Source of the DNA: Oscillatoriales cyanobacterium CG2_30_40_61
Lineage (GTDB): Bacteria; Cyanobacteriota; Cyanobacteriia; Cyanobacteriales; Microcoleaceae
Reading direction: 5' to 3'
Length of the DNA: 64,000 nucleotides
NCBI GenBank assembly: GCA_001873365.1
Contig: MNYZ01000016.1
Location: 47,874-111,873 of the forward strand
The notes under the pieces are model-generated. The model ran no database searches. It saw only the letters and a program-made list of their open reading frames with translations, and had not been told where the DNA came from. This document shows, one piece after another, positions 28,643 to 37,802 of this stretch; within the stretch, counting starts at the first letter, position 1; the number at the start of each line of letters is the position of its first letter. A program made the position numbers and the translations under genes.

Positions 28643-28770
28643 TCAGTTATCAGTTAACAGTAAACAGTTATCAGTGCAAGAGTTAAGAGTTAATGAGCTA
28701 TTTTTAAATTCTTACCTGATCACTAATAACTCCTTAACTGATAACTGATAACTGTTGACTGATAACTGAT
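28643..28770. repeat. inverted STRR array between rplQ and truA
   Basis: The left arm is TCAGTTATCAGTTAACAGT, AACAGTTATCAGTG; the right arm is AACTGATAACTGATAACTG, TTGACTGATAACTGATT. Inner units TTAAGAGTTAATGAG and AATAACTCCTTAAC are also complementary. The truA start codon follows within eight bases. Confidence 0.8.
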
Positions 28771-28777
28771 TTATGTG

Positions 28778-29581
28778 ATGGATCAACAGCGTATTGCTTT
28801 AGTGATTCAGTATCAGGGAACTCACTTTCAAGGTTGGCAGCGACAACCGAATCAGAGGACAGTCCAGCAGGAAATTGAAACCGCGATCACCACGGTAACT
28901 CAAGCTCCAGTGACACTGCACGCGGCGGGTCGCACCGATACGGGAGTTCATGCGGCGGCGCAGGTGGCTCATTTTAATGCCCCTAGCTATATTCCTGACT
29001 ATCGTTGGGCGACCATTCTGAATAATCGTTTATCTGAGGATGTATTGATTCGAGCATCTGCCTCCGTTCCTGGCTCCTGGCACGCTCGGTTTTCGGCAAA
29101 ATGGCGTCGATATCGGTACACCCTCTATACGGATGCTCGACCCAACCTATTTGTCCGTCCTTTCAGTTGGCATTACTATCATCACCCCTTAGATGAAAAG
29201 TTAATCCAAGCCGCCCTAGAACAGTTAGTGGGATATCACCACTTATCGGCGTTTCAACGGAGTGGCACCTCTCGGCCCCACGCTTGGGTAGACGTACAGT
29301 TTGTCAGTTGTCAACGCCAAAATCCCTTCATCCATATCGAAGTACAAGCCAGTGGATTTCTATACGGGATGATGAGGTTGTTAGTTGGGTTACTGGTACA
29401 GGTGGGTAACGGCGAACGCTCCCTAGAGGAGTTTCGAGACATCTGGACTCAAGAACGCCGAGAACTGGTTAAATATGCGGCGCCCGCCCCAGGACTTTGC
29501 CTATTGCGGGTAGGTTATCCAGAGTTTCCCTTTGAGCCAGATATTTGGTTCGACACCTTTCCTAAATTTGTCGTTGGTTGA
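28778..29581 (+). CDS. truA: tRNA pseudouridine synthase A
   Basis: TruA converts U38-U40 in the tRNA anticodon arm to pseudouridine. The catalytic aspartate is D54 in HAAGRTDTGVHAAAQ. Other family segments are ALVIQYQGTHFQGWQRQPNQ, YHHLSAFQRSG and GFLYGMMRLLVG. ATG 28778 overlaps a GTG at 28775, and either may start translation; the difference is one residue. Its 3' end is 73 bases before rplM. Location between rplQ and rplM is the standard arrangement. Confidence 0.96.
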   Translation: MDQQRIALVIQYQGTHFQGWQRQPNQRTVQQEIETAITTVTQAPVTLHAAGRTDTGVHAAAQVAHFNAPSYIPDYRWATILNNRLSEDVLIRASASVPGSWHARFSAKWRRYRYTLYTDARPNLFVRPFSWHYYHHPLDEKLIQAALEQLVGYHHLSAFQRSGTSRPHAWVDVQFVSCQRQNPFIHIEVQASGFLYGMMRLLVGLLVQVGNGERSLEEFRDIWTQERRELVKYAAPAPGLCLLRVGYPEFPFEPDIWFDTFPKFVVG

Positions 29582-29654
29582 TGGGACACCAAGGGTGGGT
29601 CAACATCTCAAAGACCAACACTCCATTTATTGTTAAATTTAAGGACAATCAAGA

Positions 29655-30113
29655 ATGACCACAAAAACCTTCCTACCTTCAGAAGCATCCCTGGAACCCA
29701 AATGGTACGTCATCGATGCGGCTGACCAGCGTTTGGGCCGTTTAGCCACGGAAGTAGCCAGAATTATTCGGGGCAAAAATAAACCCATTTACACCCCTCA
29801 CATGGATACGGGTGACTTTGTAATTATTATCAATGCGGAAAAAATTGAAGTCACAGGTAAAAAACGCAGTCAAAAACTGTATCGCCGTCACTCCGGTAGA
29901 CCGGGTGGGATGAAAATTGAAACCTTTGAAAAATTGCAAGCCCGTATTCCAGAACGAATTATTGAGCAGGCGATTAAGGGGATGTTACCCAAAAATGCTT
30001 TAGGACGCAACCTGTTTACTAAACTCAAAGTCTATGCGGGGCCTGATCATCCCCATCAAGCTCAACAACCTGAAACCTTAATCATCAATACTATTCCCAC
30101 AGGAGGTAATTAA
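29655..30113 (+). CDS. rplM: 50S ribosomal protein L13
   Basis: L13 is an early assembly protein. The 152-residue sequence has [20 protein letters not shown], the motif [20 protein letters not shown], the segment [12 protein letters not shown] and PEREI-like [18 protein letters not shown]. It ends GGN, and its stop codon overlaps the rpsI ATG by one base, after a GGAGG ribosome-binding site inside rplM, so the two are coupled. Confidence 0.97.
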   Translation: MTTKTFLPSEASLEPKWYVIDAADQRLGRLATEVARIIRGKNKPIYTPHMDTGDFVIIINAEKIEVTGKKRSQKLYRRHSGRPGGMKIETFEKLQARIPERIIEQAIKGMLPKNALGRNLFTKLKVYAGPDHPHQAQQPETLIINTIPTGGN

Positions 30114-30523
30114 TGCAAGCAACTGATACTGGTCGTGCCGTTTACTGGGGAACTGGCCGTCGTAAATCTTCCGTAGCAAGAGTTCGCCTCGTTCCGGGTA
30201 CGGGTAAATTAACCATTAATGGTAAAGACGGGGACTTGTACCTGCAATACAACCAGGGCTATCTATCGGCGGCTAAGTCTCCCTTAGAAACCCTGGGCTT
30301 AGAAAATGACTATGATATTTTAGTCAATGCCAGTGGTGGTGGTTTAACCGGTCAAGCCGAGTCTATCCGTTTGGGTGTCGCCCGGGCTTTGTGTGAACTC
30401 AACCCCGATAACCGTAAACCCCTAAAAACCGAAGGTTACTTAACCCGTGACCCCCGGGCTACGGAGCGGAAAAAATATGGTTTACGCAAAGCGCGTAAAG
30501 CTCCTCAATACTCCAAACGTTAA
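30113..30523 (+). CDS. rpsI: 30S ribosomal protein S9
   Basis: The C-terminal tail of S9 reaches the P-site tRNA; here the tail ends [17 protein letters not shown], with the final Lys-Arg needed for that contact. Earlier motifs are [19 protein letters not shown] and [19 protein letters not shown]. Length 136 residues. rpmE follows after 95 bases with no recognised element apart from a short GGTTTACCG/CGGTG stretch. Confidence 0.97.
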   Translation: MQATDTGRAVYWGTGRRKSSVARVRLVPGTGKLTINGKDGDLYLQYNQGYLSAAKSPLETLGLENDYDILVNASGGGLTGQAESIRLGVARALCELNPDNRKPLKTEGYLTRDPRATERKKYGLRKARKAPQYSKR

Positions 30524-30618
30524 AACCCCATGGGTTTACCGTTTCGGTGTCTCACCGGGCAATGATCCGGTGTTAAAATTGTTAGTTAACAACTCGTAAA
30601 ATTTAGAACGTCAAAACC

Positions 30619-30846
30619 ATGCCTAAACCTGGTATTCACCCTGAATGGTATCCAGAGGCCGAAGTCTATTGCAACGGTGAATTAGTCACTACCGTTGGTT
30701 CTACCCAGCCTCGACTTAATGTGGATGTGTGGTCAGGAAATCATCCTTTCTACACCGGAAATCAAAAAATCCTAGATACGGAAGGACGAGTTGAGCGCTT
30801 CCTGCGCAAATACGGAATGATCGACGATAAGCAGTCTGAGAAATAG
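30619..30846 (+). CDS. rpmE: 50S ribosomal protein L31 (zinc-free form)
   Basis: L31 bridges the central protuberance and the 30S head. The 75-residue protein starts MPKPGIHPEWYPEAEVYCNG and has GNHPFYTGNQKILDTEGRVE and FLRKYGM. Only one cysteine (C18) is present, so it is the C-minus form without the CxxC zinc pairs. Cyanobacterial L31 proteins commonly have this form. It is 213 bases upstream of prfA. Confidence 0.95.
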   Translation: MPKPGIHPEWYPEAEVYCNGELVTTVGSTQPRLNVDVWSGNHPFYTGNQKILDTEGRVERFLRKYGMIDDKQSEK

Positions 30847-31003
30847 CAAGGTTGTCGTTTGTCTGTTGTTGGTTGTCCGTAGCGTTTACGCTGCTTCAAC
30901 TAACTGTTTTAAATCCAGGTCTAATAGGGTTGATTTCATAGCAAATTCACCCTGTGCCCGGCCCGGTGAATCAGATTTAGGTTCCCTAAATCTTGAATTT
31001 ATG

Positions 31004-31036
31004 AGTAGAGACGTGCCGGCAGCGCGTCTTTACCGA
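31004..31036. repeat. diverged GTAGAGACGTGCC palindrome
   Basis: GTAGAGACGTGCCGG followed by CAGCGCGTCTTTAC is an imperfect copy of the palindrome at 253-282, with several changed positions in the right arm. It lies between rpmE and prfA. Confidence 0.65.
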
Positions 31037-31059
31037 ACTGACAAAGGACAACTGAGATT

Positions 31060-32169
31060 ATGGCTGATGCTTATCTTGTCGATAAACTTAAATCAATTGA
31101 ACAAACCTTCAATGAGTTAACCCTGCGTTTAGCTGACCCTGATGTGGCCACTGACCCGGATGAATTTCAACGGGTGGCTAGGGCGCGTTCTTCCATGGAA
31201 GAAATTGTCTTAGCTTATCAGGACTGGAAAACGGCTCAAGAAGAACTGCTTGGCTCTCGTCAAGTGATGAAAGAGGCCGGAGATGACCTGGAAATGCGGG
31301 AAATGGCTTCCTTAGAAGTGGCGGAGTTAGAAGCTAAAATTAGTCAGCTTGAAATTCGCCTGAAAGTTCTGTTACTGCCCCGTGACCCCAACGATGATAA
31401 AAACATCATGTTGGAAGTTCGGGCGGGAACTGGAGGAGAAGAAGCCAGTATTTGGGCTGGGGATTTAGTCCGAATGTACACCCGATATGCGGAAACTCAG
31501 GGTTGGCGGGTGAGTATGGTCAGTGAGTCCGTCGCCGATATGGGGGGCTTTAAGGAGGCAATTTTAGAAATCCAAGGGGATAGCGTTTACAGTAAACTCA
31601 AGTTTGAGGCGGGAGTTCATCGGGTTCAGAGGGTTCCGGTAACTGAAGCGGGCGGTCGGGTGCATACTTCTACGGCAACGGTGGCGATCATGCCTGAAGT
31701 CGATGAAGTGGAAATCGCTATTGATCCCAAGGATATTGAAATGACCACGGCTCGTTCCGGGGGGGCGGGGGGCCAAAACGTTAACAAGGTGGAAACGGCC
31801 GTTGACCTATTCCATAAACCTTCGGGGATTCGGATTTTCTGTACGGAAGAACGGAGTCAACTAAAAAACCGAGAACGGGCGATGCAGATTTTACGCGCCA
31901 AGTTGTATGAGGCAAAACTGCGGGAACAACAGGAAACCGTAACTTCTATGCGACGTTCCCAGGTGGGAACTGGGTCACGTTCCGAAAAAATTCGGACTTA
32001 TAACTATAAAGATAGTCGAGTTACGGATCACCGCTTAGGTGAAAACTTCACTCTAGCTACAATTTTAGAAGGAAGTTTGGAAAGTGTACTCAGTGCCTGT
32101 ATTGTTAAGGATCAAGAGGAAAGATTAGCTGAATTAGCAAATTCCACATCCAGTCCAGTTTCAGTGTAA
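31060..32169 (+). CDS. prfA: peptide chain release factor 1
   Basis: RF1 recognises UAA and UAG stop codons. The GGQ motif is visible in [14 protein letters not shown] around residue 235-245, and the stop-codon-recognition tripeptide PVT occurs in [14 protein letters not shown] near 190. The N-terminal helical domain and the C-terminal [15 protein letters not shown] are also standard. The 369-residue length is normal. The last gene of the cluster, it is followed by a hairpin terminator at 32241. Confidence 0.97.
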   Translation: MADAYLVDKLKSIEQTFNELTLRLADPDVATDPDEFQRVARARSSMEEIVLAYQDWKTAQEELLGSRQVMKEAGDDLEMREMASLEVAELEAKISQLEIRLKVLLLPRDPNDDKNIMLEVRAGTGGEEASIWAGDLVRMYTRYAETQGWRVSMVSESVADMGGFKEAILEIQGDSVYSKLKFEAGVHRVQRVPVTEAGGRVHTSTATVAIMPEVDEVEIAIDPKDIEMTTARSGGAGGQNVNKVETAVDLFHKPSGIRIFCTEERSQLKNRERAMQILRAKLYEAKLREQQETVTSMRRSQVGTGSRSEKIRTYNYKDSRVTDHRLGENFTLATILEGSLESVLSACIVKDQEERLAELANSTSSPVSV

Positions 32170-32240
32170 TTCAAGGAGTTTTGGCTTTGATGAGTGCGAT
32201 CGCCGATTCTCCCATTAAGTCAGCCCGGGATGCGGAAAGT

Positions 32241-32271
32241 GCGAGAACTCCTGGTGAGTCTCGCCTTTTTT
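32241..32271 (+). terminator. Rho-independent terminator after prfA
   Basis: GCGAGA (32241-32246) pairs with TCTCGC (32259-32264), and CTC with GAG inside, leaving a five-base loop, followed by C and six T. It lies 71 bases after prfA and closes the ribosomal supercluster. Confidence 0.75.
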
Positions 32272-32406
32272 GTAAATTTTTACAGATCAAGGTTCGCCCG
32301 ATTTTGTACAATTAGGGTAGCAGTTGATTTTGTGATTTTCCCCAACTGCGATGAGTCAACCCAGGATTTTATCTAGTTTTATGTTTTCTTTAATAAAGAT
32401 AAAAGT

Positions 32407-32808
32407 ATGCCTGAAAGCAAACTGAAACTCATGGTAGTTGATGATGAGCAAGATAATCTTGATCTGCTCTATCGGACATTTCGTCGAGAATTTCAGGTAT
32501 TGAGAGCCGATAGTCCAACCAAAGCCATGAGCATTCTCGACACCGAAGGGGAAATGGCGGTAATTATTTCTGATCAAAGTATGCCGGAAATGACCGGAAT
32601 TGAGTTTTTCAGCCGAGTTACCCAGCTTTTCCCAGATACGATTAGAATTCTACTAACGGGTTATTCTGAAGATGCTTTAGATGTCGATTCTACAACTCTG
32701 GCCGCGGCTGATATTTTCAAGTGTATTACCAAGCCTTGGGATACGGAAGATTTTAAACAAATTATTCAGAAGGCGGTGGAAACCTATAAAAGTAGTAAAG
32801 GGAGGTAA
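32407..32808 (+). CDS. single-domain response regulator
   Basis: A 133-residue stand-alone receiver domain. The acidic pair lies in MVVDDEQDNLDLL (residues 9-21), the phospho-acceptor is the Asp in VIISDQSMPEMTG (about 59), followed by LLTGYSEDA and the Lys of CITKPWDTEDFK. The sequence type (TGYSE, KPWD) resembles the receiver of HD-GYP or RpfG-like regulators, but no output domain follows. No kinase is adjacent. It could be a partner for any hybrid kinase, including the CheA or the kinase pair at 55.6-59.5 kb; this is not shown. Confidence 0.9.
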   Translation: MPESKLKLMVVDDEQDNLDLLYRTFRREFQVLRADSPTKAMSILDTEGEMAVIISDQSMPEMTGIEFFSRVTQLFPDTIRILLTGYSEDALDVDSTTLAAADIFKCITKPWDTEDFKQIIQKAVETYKSSKGR

Positions 32809-32954
32809 GAATCAAAGCTAATAATTAAGGGATTAAAAAAGTTTTTGACTTAAAATTTATCCTTAAAAAATAGAATTAATCAGGTTAAAAATATTTAGGT
32901 TTACTTCAATTTATTAAGACAATATTCATCTTATTATAGTCAAGGAGATTAGCA

Positions 32955-34655
32955 ATGTTACGGCTTGAGCATATCAGTAAAATTTATTCTACAGGTTTAG
33001 TTCTTAAAGATGTGAATTGGGAAGTTAAACCAGGCGATCGCGTCGGTTTGGTGGGTGTAAATGGGGCAGGAAAATCAACGCAATTAAAAATTATTGCGGG
33101 AGAAATGGAGCCGACTTCGGGGGAAATTATCCGCCCTGCTAGTTTGAAAATTGCCTATTTAACCCAAGAATTTGAAGTTAACCCGACCCATACGGTGCGG
33201 GAGGAATTTTGGACGGTATTTACAGCCGCTAATCAAATTCAAGAATCCTTGACCCAGGTGCAACATGAAATGCAAACTGCTAGTCCAGAGGAGTTGGATC
33301 AATTAATCAAAAAATTAGATCGTTTACATCGGGATTTTGAAGCCATTGGGGGATATACCCTAGAGTCTCAAATTGAGAAAATATTACCGGAAATGGGGTT
33401 TGAGTCGGAAGATGGCGATCGCTTAGTCAGTGCCTTTAGTGGCGGTTGGCAAATGCGTATGAGTTTAGGTAAAATTTTACTGCAAGAACCGGATTTATTA
33501 TTATTAGATGAACCGACTAACCATTTAGATTTAGAAACAATTGAGTGGTTAGAAATTTATCTCAAAGGGTTAACAACTCCGATGGTAATTGTTTCCCATG
33601 ACCGAGAATTTTTAGATCGTCTCTGTACCCAAATTGTGGAAACAGAACAAGGAGTTTCTAAAACCTATTTAGGGAATTATTCGGCTTATTTACAACAAAA
33701 AGAAGATGCCGAATTAGCTCAACTCAGTGCCTATGACCGCCAGCAAAAAGAGTTAGAAAAACAACAGGCTTTTGTAGAACGATTTCGGGCTAGTGCCACC
33801 CGCAGTACCCAAGCTAAAAGCCGAGAAAAACAACTGGATAAAATAGAACGAATTGAAGCCCCCACTTCTTCTTCTCGGACTCTAAAATTTAGATTTCCAG
33901 CTTCGGTGAGAAGTGGTCGAGAAGTGGTAAATATTCAAGATTTAACCCATTTTTATGATAGCAAAGTCTTGTTTTTAGGGACGGATTTATTAGTAGAAAG
34001 GGGTGATCGGATTGCCTTTTTAGGGCCGAATGGTTGCGGAAAATCCACCCTACTGCGTTTAATTATGGGTTTAGAAGAACCCACCGAAGGTAAGGTGGGT
34101 TTGGGAGAACATAACGTGATGCCGGGGTATTTTGAACAGAATCAAGCCGAGGCATTAGATTTAGAAAAAACCGTTATGGATACCATCCATGATGAAGTTC
34201 CAGACTGGAAAAATGAAGAAGTTCGGACTTTATTGGGACGGTTTTTATTTAGTGGAGATACGGTTTTAAAACAGGTTAATGCGTTAAGTGGAGGGGAAAA
34301 AGCCCGGTTAGCCTTAGCAAAATTATTACTGCAACCGGTAAATTGCTTAATTTTAGATGAACCTACCAACCATTTAGATATTCCCGCCAAAGAAATGTTA
34401 GAGGAAGCCCTACAACATTATGATGGAACGGTTTTAATTGTTTCCCATGATCGGTATTTTATTTCTAAAGTTGCTAATAAAATTGTCGAAATTCGGGATG
34501 GAGAGTTTCAGGTTTATTTAGGGGATTATCATTATTATCTTGATAAACTAGCAGAGGAAAAAGAACAAGCACAGTTAGCCAAATTAGAAGCGGAGAAAGT
34601 GGCTAAAAAAGCGGCTAAGGATGCGAAGAAAAAAGCCAATAGTAAAGGGAAATAA
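32955..34655 (+). CDS. ABC-F family ATPase
   Basis: This 566-residue protein has two ATP-binding cassettes and no membrane domain, the mark of ABC-F proteins, which act on ribosomes. Cassette one has Walker A GVNGAGKST (about 34-42), signature FSGGWQMRMSLGK and LLLLDEPTNHLDLETIEWLE; cassette two has GPNGCGKSTLL, LSGGEKARLALAK and LILDEPTNHLDIP. The interdomain linker (about 240-310) is basic, as required for P-site contact. The C-terminus ends in a Lys/Ala-rich coiled segment. It resembles Uup/EttA-type housekeeping members more than resistance types. An AAGGAG site lies ahead of the ATG. Confidence 0.94.
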   Translation: MLRLEHISKIYSTGLVLKDVNWEVKPGDRVGLVGVNGAGKSTQLKIIAGEMEPTSGEIIRPASLKIAYLTQEFEVNPTHTVREEFWTVFTAANQIQESLTQVQHEMQTASPEELDQLIKKLDRLHRDFEAIGGYTLESQIEKILPEMGFESEDGDRLVSAFSGGWQMRMSLGKILLQEPDLLLLDEPTNHLDLETIEWLEIYLKGLTTPMVIVSHDREFLDRLCTQIVETEQGVSKTYLGNYSAYLQQKEDAELAQLSAYDRQQKELEKQQAFVERFRASATRSTQAKSREKQLDKIERIEAPTSSSRTLKFRFPASVRSGREVVNIQDLTHFYDSKVLFLGTDLLVERGDRIAFLGPNGCGKSTLLRLIMGLEEPTEGKVGLGEHNVMPGYFEQNQAEALDLEKTVMDTIHDEVPDWKNEEVRTLLGRFLFSGDTVLKQVNALSGGEKARLALAKLLLQPVNCLILDEPTNHLDIPAKEMLEEALQHYDGTVLIVSHDRYFISKVANKIVEIRDGEFQVYLGDYHYYLDKLAEEKEQAQLAKLEAEKVAKKAAKDAKKKANSKGK

Positions 34656-34683
34656 TATGAAATCCAATTATCAACGCTACAGA

Positions 34684-34720
34684 TGATCCCCCCCCAACCC
34701 CCCTTAATAAGGGGGGAGTT
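34684..34720. repeat. C-rich/G-rich palindromic repeat after the ABC-F gene
   Basis: GATCCCCCCCCAACCCCCC followed by TTAATAAGGGGGGAG forms a stem of about six to eight G-C pairs around TTAATAA. This repeat type is common in cyanobacterial intergenic regions and may terminate the ABC-F transcript. Confidence 0.65.
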
Positions 34721-34795
34721 TGTAGCAAACATTTAGGGATTTTATATTACAACGATCCAAAATTGAAGAAACAACGCAGAAATGGGGACAAAAAC

Positions 34796-35443
34796 ATGAG
34801 TGTAACTTTTCCTATTCAAGCTATTAAACTCACTCCGGGTAGCCAGATTACTATTTCTGACCTCTCCTGGCCAGATTTTGAACAAATTCTGATCGACTTG
34901 GGAGAAAAACGCAACAGTCGCGTTACCTACGACCGAGGAACCCTAGAAATTTTTTCCCTTTTGGCACTGCATGAACGTCCCCATCGGATTATTGCCCATA
35001 TCGTTAAAGCGATTTTAGATATTCAAGGGCGGGACTGGGAGGATTTTGGTTCAACGACCCTCAAACGTCCACCCAATGGGGTCATAGAACCCGATACTTG
35101 CTTTTATATTCAGAATGCCCAACGGGTGCAAGGTTGTACCAACTTAGATTTAAAACAGTATCCACCGCCAGACTTAGCAATAGAAGCGGATGTTACCTCT
35201 AAAACGACTTTAGATGTCTATGAAGCCATCGGAGTTCCTGAAGTTTGGATTTATCGAAATCAACAGTTAAAAATTTACTTACTTTCTGATCAAGGTTACA
35301 CTGAAACAGTTAATAGTCCTACCTTTCCTGAGTTATCCCTAACGGAACTTATTCCCCAATTGGTGCAAAAAGCGATTGATACAGGAACCAGCAAAATGTT
35401 ACGAGAATTAAGAACCGAAATAGTGATCAGTCATCAGTTGTAA
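34796..35443 (+). CDS. Uma2 family (DUF820) putative endonuclease-fold protein
   Basis: This protein of 215 residues belongs to the Uma2 family, which has a PD-(D/E)XK nuclease-like fold and is greatly expanded in cyanobacteria; its biological role is unknown. Conserved parts are RVTYDRGTLEIFSLLALHER, VIEPDTCFYIQNA and PDLAIEADVTSKTTLDVYEA, followed by GVPEVWIYRN. The first D/E pair and the EADVTSK core fit the active site. The ATG at 34796 is preferred to a TTG at 34763. The last residues (VISHQL) come from ATCAGTT-type repeat DNA. Confidence 0.88.
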   Translation: MSVTFPIQAIKLTPGSQITISDLSWPDFEQILIDLGEKRNSRVTYDRGTLEIFSLLALHERPHRIIAHIVKAILDIQGRDWEDFGSTTLKRPPNGVIEPDTCFYIQNAQRVQGCTNLDLKQYPPPDLAIEADVTSKTTLDVYEAIGVPEVWIYRNQQLKIYLLSDQGYTETVNSPTFPELSLTELIPQLVQKAIDTGTSKMLRELRTEIVISHQL

Positions 35444-35455
35444 AAAAAATGACAA

Positions 35456-35484
35456 AGCAGGGATAATTCATGAATTGCCCCTAC
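35456..35484. repeat. GGGCAATTCATGAATTGCCC-type palindrome between convergent genes
   Basis: AGCAGGGATAATTCATGAA followed by TTGCCCCTACTG is a near-perfect palindrome lying in the 46-base gap between the Uma2 stop codon and the dprA stop codon. A second copy occurs at 60652-60690, also between convergent genes. It may terminate transcription from both sides. Confidence 0.7.
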
Positions 35485-35489
35485 TGTTT

Positions 35490-36623
35490 TCAAGCTAATC
35501 TTCGATATCGCATTCCGGGCAATTGTTCCACTAATTCTAATAATTCTAATTGTAATAATGCTGCTGATACGTTGCCAGCATCTAAATTCAAATTAACAAT
35601 AATTTGATCAAAACCCATGGGTTCTGATGAAATAGCTTGTAATACTTTAGATAATTCGGGATCTAAATCGGGTATAAATTTTGGAGGTTGAACCGGGATT
35701 TCAAATAAAGATAATTGTTGAGGTTCATCTAAAGGTGGCATGGCTCCCAATTGTTCGAGTAATTCGTCTAAATTAACCGGAATTAAACTCGCCCCGCCAT
35801 TAATTAATTTCAAACACCCCTGGGAATTTGTATCATCCAAACGACCCGGTAAAACATAAACATCTCGACAGAATTCATTAGCAATATGGGCAGTAATTAA
35901 TGCCCCGGATTTTTGGGGAGCTTCCATCACAAAAACAGCCCGACTTAACCCCGCAATAATCCGATTTCGTTGGGGAAAATGACGGGGATTAGGTTTAGTT
36001 CCCGAGGGATATTCACTAACTAATAATCCTTGATTGATTACCCGTTCACAAAGTTGACGATTTTCTTTAGGATAGGCAATATCTACCCCAGTTCCTAACG
36101 CCGCAATGGTTCGTCCTCCCACCTCCAAACAACTGCGGTGAGCTTCGGTATCAATTCCCGCCGCCATCCCCGAAACAATCGTAAATCCGCGACGGGTTAG
36201 GGTCGTACTAATTTGACGAGTCCAGCGACACCCGTATTCTGTTGGGGTACGGGTTCCCACAATCGCAACCATGGGAGTAACCCCTTGATTTTCCAGGGTT
36301 TCAACTATTCCCCGATAATATAAAACCGGAGGAAAAGTCGGAATTTCTAATAATAATCGGGGATATTCGGTATCAGCAGGAGTCCAAAAACAGGGGTTTT
36401 TAGCAATATGTTGTTCTAATAATTCTTGGGGATTAATTTGCGATCGCTGTTGGACAATTTTCTCGGCTGTTTGCTTGCCAAAACCTTCAACCTCTAGTAA
36501 CTCGTTTACCGTTGCTTGCCAGGCAAATTCTAATCCTTGAAAATGCTGTTGTAGACGCTGAATTGAGATGGAGCCTACCCCATTAATTTGTGACCAAGCT
36601 AACCAGTATGTTCGTTCTTCCAC
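35490..36623 (-). CDS. dprA: DNA-processing protein DprA
   Basis: DprA loads RecA onto incoming single-stranded DNA during natural transformation. The 377-residue protein has an N-terminal helix-hairpin-helix/SAM-like part (INGVGSISIQRLQQHF, VEGFGKQTAEKIV), the Rossmann-like domain with VAIVGTRTPTEYG and IVSGMAAGIDTEAHR, KPNPRHFPQRNRIIAGLS, and a C-terminal winged-helix domain (about 310-377). The length is typical. Its presence fits reports of competence in cyanobacteria. It is convergent with the Uma2 gene and divergent from the dehydrogenase. Confidence 0.95.
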   Translation of the reverse strand: MEERTYWLAWSQINGVGSISIQRLQQHFQGLEFAWQATVNELLEVEGFGKQTAEKIVQQRSQINPQELLEQHIAKNPCFWTPADTEYPRLLLEIPTFPPVLYYRGIVETLENQGVTPMVAIVGTRTPTEYGCRWTRQISTTLTRRGFTIVSGMAAGIDTEAHRSCLEVGGRTIAALGTGVDIAYPKENRQLCERVINQGLLVSEYPSGTKPNPRHFPQRNRIIAGLSRAVFVMEAPQKSGALITAHIANEFCRDVYVLPGRLDDTNSQGCLKLINGGASLIPVNLDELLEQLGAMPPLDEPQQLSLFEIPVQPPKFIPDLDPELSKVLQAISSEPMGFDQIIVNLNLDAGNVSAALLQLELLELVEQLPGMRYRRLA

Positions 36624-36744
36624 AAAAAATATACTCCTCTATTCTGAAAAATTAACTATAATCTGTATAACCAGATAATTTATCTTAAATAGGGAGTGCC
36701 ACCTGTTATTCTATCAAGATGTTGTAAAGTTTAATAATCTACCC

Positions 36745-37749
36745 ATGAAAGTTGCTGTTTTTAGTACCAAGTCCTACGATCGTCAATTTCTTGAGTTAGA
36801 AAATCAAGTCTCCCAAGGGGGTCACGAGTTGGTTTTCTTTGAAGCTCGTTTGCAACCCCAAACCGCATCACTAGCGGCGGGATTTCCGGCGGTCTGTATT
36901 TTTGTCAATGATGATTTAGGAACAGAAACCCTAGAAATTTTAGCATCTCAAGGTACAAAGTTAATCGCCCTGCGTTGCACCGGGTTTAATAATGTTAATC
37001 TCAAAACCGCGGCTGAGTTAGGGATTAAAGTAGTACGAGTCACGGAGTATTCTCCCTATGCGGTGGCTGAACACGCCGTGGGATTAATTATGATGCTCAA
37101 TCGCAAATTATATCGGGCATATAATCGGGTTCGGGACGATAATTTTGCCTTAGATGGATTGTTAGGGTTTGACCTGCATAATTGCACAGTTGGGGTGGTG
37201 GGTACGGGAAAAATTGGGCAGATCTTTGCTCAAATTATGGCGGGATTTGGCTGTCATCTTTTGGGGTATGACGTTTATCCTAATCCCAATTTTGAGAACC
37301 TAGAAAATGCTGAATATGTTTCTTTAGAAGAACTCTGGCAACGTTCGGATATTATTTCTCTCCACTGTCCTTTATTTGCGGAGACTCACCATCTGATTAA
37401 TCAAGAAACCATTACTAAAATGAAATCTGGGGTAATGTTAATTAATACCAGTCGCGGCAAATTAGTTGATACTAAAGCCGTAATTGAAGGGATTAAATCG
37501 GAGAAAATTGGTTATGTTGGCATTGATGTTTATGAAGAAGAAGACAAACTTTTCTTTGAGGATCTTTCTACCACAATTATTCAAGATGATACCTTTCAAT
37601 TGCTGCAATCTTTTCCTAACGTTGTGATTACTGCCCATCAAGGCTTTTTTACTGAAAATGCTTTAGATGACATTGCCCGGACAACAATTGCTAATTTTTC
37701 TGATTTTGAGCAGGGAAATCCTTTGACGAATGAAGTTACTGCGTCTTAA
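36745..37749 (+). CDS. D-2-hydroxyacid dehydrogenase (D-lactate dehydrogenase type)
   Basis: The product should reduce a 2-oxoacid such as pyruvate to the D-hydroxyacid with NADH. The dinucleotide-binding motif is VVGTGKIGQIFAQIMAGFG around 151-169, with an acidic residue in GYDVYPNP that favours NADH. Catalytic residues are visible: Arg in NTSRGKLVDT, Glu in VGIDVYEEE, and His in ITAHQGFFTENAL. The N-terminal MKVAVFSTKSYDRQFLE is typical of the LdhA (Ddh) group. Length 334 residues. The gene has a short divergent spacer with dprA. Confidence 0.92.
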   Translation: MKVAVFSTKSYDRQFLELENQVSQGGHELVFFEARLQPQTASLAAGFPAVCIFVNDDLGTETLEILASQGTKLIALRCTGFNNVNLKTAAELGIKVVRVTEYSPYAVAEHAVGLIMMLNRKLYRAYNRVRDDNFALDGLLGFDLHNCTVGVVGTGKIGQIFAQIMAGFGCHLLGYDVYPNPNFENLENAEYVSLEELWQRSDIISLHCPLFAETHHLINQETITKMKSGVMLINTSRGKLVDTKAVIEGIKSEKIGYVGIDVYEEEDKLFFEDLSTTIIQDDTFQLLQSFPNVVITAHQGFFTENALDDIARTTIANFSDFEQGNPLTNEVTAS

Positions 37750-37802
37750 ATTTATACTGAGCAATAGGTTAATAGAAAGTAAGGGTAATTGATTAATTGC
37801 CC

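Noticed and set aside
32190..32315. Possible 41-codon gene after prfA, starting ATGAGTGCGATCGCC with AAGGAG upstream
   Set aside because: The prfA terminator hairpin lies within it and the codons around the hairpin are dictated by the stem; no family pattern is seen. It is more likely chance.
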